64,000 nt of DNA from Actinoplanes ianthinogenes (lineage in GTDB: Bacteria; Actinomycetota; Actinomycetes; Mycobacteriales; Micromonosporaceae). The notes under the pieces were generated by a model, which saw only the letters and a program-made list of their open reading frames with translations, was not told where the DNA came from and ran no database searches. The position numbers were made by a program, and so were the translations under genes. Below, in pieces: positions 59,137 to 64,000 of the stretch. The DNA lies in NCBI RefSeq assembly GCF_018324205.1, contig NZ_AP023356.1, positions 2,373,501 through 2,437,500 on the forward strand, read 5' to 3'. Within the stretch, counting starts at the first letter, position 1; every line of letters starts with the position of its first letter.

Positions 59137-59254
59137 CGCCTCTCCGTTCCCACCGCTGCACGCTGTGCGGCATCCGTCCCGCCCCAAGATCAACTTCAAG
59201 ACCTTCATATACGCAGGTCCGCTGGGGTGCGGATCGCATGCTCCCGCGCGGGCC

Positions 59255-59302
59255 GAGGCCGGCGATCTGGCCGCTGACGCGTCCAAACCAATCGCCGGCC
59301 TC
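59255..59302 (+). terminator. Hairpin after the protease and small membrane protein
   Basis: A perfect 12-bp stem GAGGCCGGCGAT/ATCGCCGGCCTC with a 24-nt loop, followed by TTCATTG. It lies 119 bp after the 47-codon gene and before array C. The stretch 59137-59254 has nothing else visible. Confidence 0.6.
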
Positions 59303-59344
59303 TTCATTGCCCGTGGCTGGTTCCGGAGATCAACCCCCGAGCTG

Positions 59345-59730
59345 GCCCCCAGCGCCCTACCCGCCGCCCGGAAAGGGCCACCAGAACCAGCCCGACACCC
59401 CCAGCTGGCCTCCAACGCCCTATCCGCTGCCCGGATAGGGCCACCAAGACCAGCCCGACAATCCCCGGCTGGCACCCAGCGCCCTATCCCATGCCCGGAA
59501 AGGGCCACCAGCACCAGCCCGACACCCCCGCCTGGCCCCCAACGCCCTATCCGCTGCCCGGATAGGGCCACCAAGACCAGCCCGACAATCCCCGGCTGGC
59601 ACCCAGCGCCCTATCCCATGCCCGGAAAGGGCCACCAGCACCAGCCCGACACCCCCGGCTGGTCTCCAACGCCCTATCCGCTGCCCGGATAGGGCCACCA
59701 GGACCAGCCGGACACTCCCGGCTCGCCTCC
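59345..59730. repeat. Hairpin repeat array C: six 63/64-bp units in dimers
   Basis: AGGGCCACCA recurs six times (about 59372, 59436, 59500, 59563, 59627, 59690). Two unit types alternate: a 64-bp type with GGATAGGGCC and CCGACAATCCCC, and a 63-bp type with GGAAAGGGCC and CCGACACCCCC, giving a 127-bp higher-order repeat. The outer GCTGG/CCAGC and inner GCCCTATCC/GGATAGGGC arms match array B. Located between the convergent protease and deaminase genes; 59731-59922 has nothing I can name. Confidence 0.92.
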
Positions 59731-59922
59731 AGCGCCCCAGGGCAGACGGGGATCGGGCCGAGCCGCTTGACGCCCCCGGCACATGGGATGTCTTCACTGT
59801 CCGCGGGTGTCACCGGAAACCTCAGCCCGGCATCGGGGCGGAGCCGGCGCACGCCTTAGCGGATCGCCGCAGCCGCCCGGTACATACGTCAGCGCGTCGG
59901 CTCGGTAGCGCCGGCGTGCACG

Positions 59923-60948
59923 TCAGCGGGTCGAGTCGGTGGCGTAGGCGTCGATTTCGGCGATGAGTTCGGCCTTGCCGTGGGTGGACAGGAAGCTGTG
60001 ACGGACCGCCGCGCGGGCCAGGTCGGCCACGCCTGCCCGGTCGAGGCCCAGCAGGTCGGCGGCGACCGCGTACTCGTGTTCCAGCGTGGTGCCGAACATC
60101 GGCGGGTCGTCGGAGTTGACGCTGAACGGGACGCCGGCCGCGGCGAGCCTGCCGATCGGGTGCTCGGCGAGGTCGGCGACGGCGCGGGTGCGCAGGTTCG
60201 ACGTGGGACAGACCTCCAGCGGGATCTGGTGCTCCGCCAGGTAGGCCATCAGCCGCTCGTCCTGGGCCGCCGCGATGCCGTGCCCGATCCGCTCGGCGCC
60301 CAGCTCCCGGATCGCGTCCCAGATCGTCTCCGGCCCGGTCGTCTCCCCGGCATGCGGGACACTGTGCAGCCCGGCCGCCCGGGCCTTGTCGAAATACGGC
60401 TTGAACTGCGGCCGCGGCACCCCGATCTCCGGCCCGCCCAGCCCGAAACTGATCAGCCCGTCCGGCCGCTCCTCCAGCGCGATCCGCAGGGTCTCCTCGG
60501 CCGACGGCAGCCCCGCCTCCCCCGGGATGTCGAAGCACCAGGCCAGATCGACACCGAAGTCCCGCCGCGCGCCGGTCCGCGCGTCCTCGATCGCCTCACA
60601 GAACGCCGGCGCCGGAATCCCCCGCTTCACGCTCGAATACGGCGTGACCGTCAACTCCGCATACCGCACACGCTGCCGGCTCAGCTCCCGCCCGATCTCG
60701 TAGGTGAGCAGCCGGACGTCCTCGGCGTCCCGGATCAGGTCCACCACGCTCAGATAGATCTCGATGAAGTGGGCGAAGTCCCGGAACTCGAAGTACTTCG
60801 CCAGTGCCTCCGGATCAGCCGGCACCGGCGAACTGCCCTCATGCCGGGCAGCAAGCTCAGCCACGATCCGCGGCGAAGCCGACCCCACATGATGTACGTG
60901 CAGTTCAGCTTTGGGCAGCCCGGCAATGAACGCCGTCAGATCCGTCAC
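59923..60948 (-). CDS. Adenosine deaminase-family amidohydrolase
   Basis: 341 aa. Metal site HVH in AELHVHHVGSASPRIV, later HAGETTGPETIWD, and SDDPPMFGTTLEHEY with the metal Asp. The HVHHVGSA form of the first motif differs from the HLHLEG of classical adenosine deaminases. Related actinobacterial proteins with this form include enzymes for 6-aminodeoxyfutalosine in menaquinone synthesis, so that substrate is a real alternative. No other futalosine gene is nearby. GTG 60948. Confidence 0.88.
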   Translation of the reverse strand: MTDLTAFIAGLPKAELHVHHVGSASPRIVAELAARHEGSSPVPADPEALAKYFEFRDFAHFIEIYLSVVDLIRDAEDVRLLTYEIGRELSRQRVRYAELTVTPYSSVKRGIPAPAFCEAIEDARTGARRDFGVDLAWCFDIPGEAGLPSAEETLRIALEERPDGLISFGLGGPEIGVPRPQFKPYFDKARAAGLHSVPHAGETTGPETIWDAIRELGAERIGHGIAAAQDERLMAYLAEHQIPLEVCPTSNLRTRAVADLAEHPIGRLAAAGVPFSVNSDDPPMFGTTLEHEYAVAADLLGLDRAGVADLARAAVRHSFLSTHGKAELIAEIDAYATDSTR

Positions 60949-60990
60949 GGGTCGTCTCCTCGGTCGGCAGCGATACCAATCCCCTAGAAA

Positions 60991-61026
60991 CTAGGCGACC
61001 GGGCGCAGGGCGTTGCCCTCGACCAT
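60991..61026 (-). other. Eleven-codon mini-ORF upstream of the deaminase
   Basis: MVEGNALRPVA preceded by GGGAGGGTGGG. Its DNA (60997-61022) matches 61591-61616, inside the methyltransferase gene (IEGTALRPV), at 25 of 26 bases. It is either a leader peptide or the leftover end of a duplicated methyltransferase gene. It lies 43 bp before the deaminase start. Confidence 0.35.
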
Positions 61027-61159
61027 GACCCACCCTCCCCGAGGGGTAGCGGCCGCTCCTCGACGGCGTGCGGCCCGCAGCGGTGCCGCTTCCCGGTATA
61101 CCGCTGGCGTGCTCGCATCCCCAACCGGTGTTCCCCTGTTGCTCGCCACGGTCGTCCCG

Positions 61160-61445
61160 CCCCGAACAAGGCCACCAGGTCAGCCGCGATTATCGGGCTG
61201 GCACCCACAGCCCTACCCCGAACCCGCATAGGGCCACCAGCACCAGCCCGTGACACTCGAGCTGGCACCCACAGCCCTACCCCGAACCCGAATACGGCCA
61301 CCAGCACCAGCCCGTGACCGCCGAGCTGGCACCCATGGCCCTGTACCGAGCCCGGATAGGGCCACCAGCACCAGCCCGTGACTGTCGAGCTGGCACCCGC
61401 GGCCCTACCCCGAGCCCGAATACGGCCACCAGCACCAGCCGGGCC
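61160..61445. repeat. Hairpin repeat array D: five 64-bp units
   Basis: GGCCACCA recurs at about 61164, 61232, 61296, 61360 and 61424; the last four are exactly 64 bp apart. Units share GCTGGCACCC, GGCCCT, TAGGGCC or TACGGCC, and ACCAGCCCGTGAC. Outer arms GCTGG/CCAGC with 7-nt spacers are kept. The 64-bp period excludes a repeated reading frame. It ends 5 bp before the methyltransferase stop, i.e. at its 3' end. Confidence 0.9.
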
Positions 61446-61449
61446 GGGC

Positions 61450-62211
61450 CTATGACGCGGTGCGGGCCACCACGAAGATGCGGCGGAACGGGAACGGGAC
61501 CACGTCGCCGCGGGCCGGGTAGGCCTCGGCGATCCTGGCCGCCAGTTCGGTGCGGAAGGCGGTCCAGGCATCCTCGTCGAGGGCGGCGCGGACCGGGCGC
61601 AGGGCGGTGCCCTCGATCCAGCGCAGGACCGGGTGGTCGGGGCCGGAGAGCGGCAGCAGGTGCAGGTACGTCGTTTCCCAGGCGTCGACCGCGGCGCCGG
61701 CCGCGGTGAGCCGGGCCGCGTAGTCCGCCGGGTCGTCGACCGGGGCCTCGCGCAGCACGTGGGCCACGCCGTAGCCGGTCGCGGTGGCGCGGAGCAGGCG
61801 GTGCGACGGGGCGTCGAAGTTGCCGGGCACCTGCATCGCGAGCCAGGCGCCGGCCGGGAGCTCGGTCGCCCAGCGGCTGAGCATCCGCTGGTGGCCGGGC
61901 ACCCATTGCAGGGCGGCGTTGGTGACCAGCACGTCGGTGTCCGGCCCGGGCTGCCAGGAGGCGATGTCGCCGAGGCGGAACGTGACGTCGCCCGGGTCGG
62001 CGGCCGCCTTCTCGATCATCTCGGGTGAGGAGTCGACGCCGGTCACTCGGGCGTCCGGCCAGCGCTCGGCGAGGGTGCGGGTCAGCTCGCCGGGGCCGCA
62101 GCCCAGGTCGGTCACGGCTCGCGGGGCGGTCGCGCCGATCCGGGCGACGAGGTCGAAGAACGGACGGGAGCGCTCGGTGCCGAAGCGGCGGTAGACGGCG
62201 GGATCCCACAT
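61450..62211 (-). CDS. tam: Trans-aconitate 2-methyltransferase
   Basis: SAM-dependent class I methyltransferase, 253 aa. MWDPAVYRRFGTERSRPFFDLVARI at the start and LGCGPGELTRTLAERWPDARVTGVD (motif I), NAALQWVPGH, WLAMQVPGNFDAPSH are Tam signatures. ATG 62211 has GAGGTG upstream; ATG 62223 adds four residues. Detoxifies trans-aconitate formed from the TCA intermediate cis-aconitate. Divergent from the aldo/keto reductase over an AT-rich 87-bp gap with the palindrome ACGTACGT. Confidence 0.9.
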   Translation of the reverse strand: MWDPAVYRRFGTERSRPFFDLVARIGATAPRAVTDLGCGPGELTRTLAERWPDARVTGVDSSPEMIEKAAADPGDVTFRLGDIASWQPGPDTDVLVTNAALQWVPGHQRMLSRWATELPAGAWLAMQVPGNFDAPSHRLLRATATGYGVAHVLREAPVDDPADYAARLTAAGAAVDAWETTYLHLLPLSGPDHPVLRWIEGTALRPVRAALDEDAWTAFRTELAARIAEAYPARGDVVPFPFRRIFVVARTAS

Positions 62212-62298
62212 GGCACACCTCATTGAAAGGTAGGTGTCGAATTCTAAACCGTACGTACGTTTTTTTTGAAGATAACAGGCGAGCGGTAGGGTCACCAC

Positions 62299-63276
62299 GT
62301 GGAAAAACGAAGCTTTCGCCGGATGGGCCGCGACACGTCGGTGATCGGCCTGGGGGCCTGGCAGCTCGGCGCCGACTGGGGCGACGTCAGCGAGGCCGAC
62401 GCGCACGCCACCCTCCAGGCCGCGGTCGACGCCGGGGTCACCTTCATCGACACGGCCGACGTCTACGGGGACGGGCGCAGCGAGCAGATCGTCGGTTCGT
62501 TCGTCAAGGACAAGCCGGGCCTGACCGTGGCCACCAAGATGGGCCGCCGGCTGCCGCAGGAGCCGGCGAACTACTCGCTGGACAACTTCCGCGCCTGGAC
62601 CGACCGCTCGCGCGCCAACCTCGGGGTGGACACCCTGGACCTGGTGCAGCTGCACTGCCCGCCGACGCCGGTGTTCAGCAGCGACGAGGTGTTCGACGCG
62701 CTCGACACGCTGGTGCAGGAGAAGCGGATCGCCGCCTACGGCGTCAGCGTGGAGAAGGTGGACGAGGCGCTCGCCGCGATCGCCCGCCCCGGCACGGCCA
62801 GCGTCCAGATCATCCTGAACGCGTTCCGGCTCAAGCCGCTCGAGCGGGTGCTGCCGGCCGCCGCCGAGGCCGGGGTCGGCATCATCGCCCGGGTCCCGCT
62901 CGCCAGCGGCCTGCTCTCCGGGCGTTACGACGAGCACACGCAGTTCGCGGCGGACGACCACCGCAACTACAACCGGCACGGCGAGGCGTTCGACGTCGGC
63001 GAGACCTTCTCCGGGGTGGACTTCGCGACCGGATTGGAAGCGGTCCGCCGGCTCCGCTCACTCGTTCCGGATGATGCGACGATGGCGCAATTCGCGTTGC
63101 GCTGGATCCTCGATCAGCCGGCCGTCTCGGTCGTGATCCCGGGTGCGCGTAATCCCGAGCAAGCGCGCGCGAACGCGCACGCCGCCTCTCTTCCGCCGCT
63201 TTCGCCGGAAACCCGGGAAAAGATCGCAGCGGTCTACGATGAGCTGATTCGCCCTCAGGTGCACGACAAATGGTGA
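62299..63276 (+). CDS. Aldo/keto reductase
   Basis: NADPH-dependent oxidoreductase of the AKR superfamily, 325 aa. The catalytic tetrad is seen as Asp and Tyr in FIDTADVYGDGRSE, Lys in VATKMG and His in LVQLHCPP; the cofactor site is in VVIPGARNPEQARANA. GTG 62299. The next gene starts inside its stop (ATG at 63270), so the two are translationally coupled. Substrate unknown. Confidence 0.93.
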   Translation: MEKRSFRRMGRDTSVIGLGAWQLGADWGDVSEADAHATLQAAVDAGVTFIDTADVYGDGRSEQIVGSFVKDKPGLTVATKMGRRLPQEPANYSLDNFRAWTDRSRANLGVDTLDLVQLHCPPTPVFSSDEVFDALDTLVQEKRIAAYGVSVEKVDEALAAIARPGTASVQIILNAFRLKPLERVLPAAAEAGVGIIARVPLASGLLSGRYDEHTQFAADDHRNYNRHGEAFDVGETFSGVDFATGLEAVRRLRSLVPDDATMAQFALRWILDQPAVSVVIPGARNPEQARANAHAASLPPLSPETREKIAAVYDELIRPQVHDKW

Positions 63277-63518
63277 ACAATGAAAACGACACTCCGGCCG
63301 ATCCGACGCGGTTGCGCGGCTGGCTGAGCATGTCGCTGGGCCTGCTGGCCATCGTGCTCGGCGCGGTCTGGACCCTCCAGGGGCTGAACGTGTTCGAGCA
63401 CGAGCTGATGAGCGACAAGCCGTTCTGGGCCGCGGTGGGCGGCGCCGTCGCCGGGCTCGGCCTGGCCCTCGTGATCATCGGCATGCGCCGCCGGAGCAGC
63501 GGCCGGGCGCCGGCGTAA
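63270..63518 (+). CDS. Small two-helix membrane protein
   Basis: 82 aa with two hydrophobic segments (MSLGLLAIVLGAVWTLQGLNV and WAAVGGAVAGLGLALVIIGM) and a basic end. ATG overlaps the reductase end by 7 bp. Short proteins of this two-helix type with a TLQGL motif are common and unassigned in actinobacteria. Function unknown. Confidence 0.75.
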   Translation: MVNNENDTPADPTRLRGWLSMSLGLLAIVLGAVWTLQGLNVFEHELMSDKPFWAAVGGAVAGLGLALVIIGMRRRSSGRAPA

Positions 63519-63671
63519 CTCGCTCCGATTGGTCCGGTCCCGCCGAGCGGGCCGGACCGAGCGGCCGGGACACAGCACGGCCCGGTCGCCCCGGCGGACT
63601 GCCTCTGGGCAGGCAGCACACCATAACGACCGGACCGGCGATCAATGTTGCTCACGTGGCCGGAACAATGG

Positions 63672-63715
63672 TCCGTACAAAAGCGGCCCCGCACCCTCCG
63701 GCGAGGTTGCGGGGC
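63672..63715 (-). terminator. Intrinsic terminator after the cold-shock gene
   Basis: On the minus strand GGCCCCGCA/TGCGGGGCC (63684-63715) forms a 9-bp stem followed by GCTTTTGT. It lies 64 bp past the csp stop. The remaining 63519-63671 shows no gene. Confidence 0.75.
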
Positions 63716-63778
63716 CACCGGTCAGGCCGGCCTCCGCCAGGCGGCCGGCGTGCCGGCCTCGCGACCGGCGGATTGGTC

Positions 63779-63982
63779 TCAGAGCGGGCGAACCTGCTCC
63801 GCCTGCGGGCCCTTCTGGCCCTGGGCGATCTCGAACTCCACCCGCTGGTTCTCCTCCAGAGTGCGGTAGCCGCTCGTCTGGATGGCCGAGAAGTGGACGA
63901 ACACGTCAGCACCCCCGCCGTCGACGGTGATGAAGCCGAAGCCCTTGTCTGCGTTGAACCACTTCACGGTTCCTTGCGCCAT
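63779..63982 (-). CDS. Cold-shock domain protein
   Basis: 67-aa CspA-type RNA/ssDNA chaperone. [19 protein letters not shown] carries RNP1 (KGFGFI) and VFVHFSAIQ is RNP2; [16 protein letters not shown] ends the barrel. AGGAG lies before the ATG, at the window edge, so the promoter and the 5' leader lie mostly outside. Confidence 0.97.
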   Translation of the reverse strand: MAQGTVKWFNADKGFGFITVDGGGADVFVHFSAIQTSGYRTLEENQRVEFEIAQGQKGPQAEQVRPL

Positions 63983-64000
63983 GCTGAACTCTCCTTCTGA

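Overview
The window is 64 kb of very GC-rich DNA from an actinomycete chromosome. GTG and TTG starts are common, genes are close-packed and G/C dominates third codon positions. Gene order and content point to Micromonosporaceae, most likely an Actinoplanes-like organism. The gene order is the actinobacterial block relA-apt-secF-secD-yajC-ruvBAC-yebC-pdxT/pdxS-pimA-acyltransferase-pgsA-HIT-thrS, and the content includes a FliA/WhiG-type sigma factor and a cyanophycin gene pair. The genus is an inference from content; no rRNA gene is present to settle it. I saw no tRNA genes, transposases, prophage genes or CRISPR.

Layout. 1-4.7 kb: the membrane/extracellular tail of a probable Ser/Thr kinase, an acyltransferase-SGNH protein and a complete Ser/Thr kinase. 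5.0-9.6 kb: urease operon ureABCFGD with a GlnR-type box in front. 9.6-10.5 kb: repeat array A. 10.6-17.1 kb: Zn alcohol dehydrogenase with a repeat-encoded insertion, a TetR regulator with twin operators and a divergent membrane protein, the sigma factor, and a receptor kinase with a CBM2-like outer domain. 17.3-20.8 kb: cyanophycin synthetase and cyanophycinase. 20.9-24.1 kb: MFS exporter, HxlR regulator, thioesterase and a small exported protein. 24.1-40.5 kb: hisS, a metallo-hydrolase, two cyclophilins, then the stringent-response, secretion, recombination and vitamin B6 block. 40.6-43.2 kb: a gene-free island bounded by 98-bp inverted repeats and filled by two unrelated tandem arrays. 43.2-53.3 kb: phosphatidylinositol mannoside genes, an EF-G-like GTPase, HIT protein, diguanylate cyclase and thrS. 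53.4-64 kb: ADP-ribosylglycohydrolase, a two-component system, a secreted metalloprotease-lectin, a deaminase, a methyltransferase, an aldo/keto reductase and a cold-shock protein, with repeat arrays C and D between them.

The strongest unexplained signal is a dispersed family of 63-64 bp units. It occurs as tandem arrays at four intergenic sites, each lying just past the 3' end of a gene. Every unit can fold into the same two-tier hairpin: GCTGG, 7 nt, GGCCCTA, loop, TAGGGCC, 7 nt, CCAGC. Arrays A and B are both preceded by a similar 84-bp leader-like stretch. Array B lies inside the inverted-repeat island next to a separate array of about twenty 70-bp units.

Functionally, the urease operon (with a GlnR box) and cyanophycin turnover suggest a nitrogen storage and recovery theme: cyanophycin yields Asp and Arg, and Arg breakdown can yield urea. 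The central block is housekeeping, with the ruvC promoter region carrying an SOS-like box.
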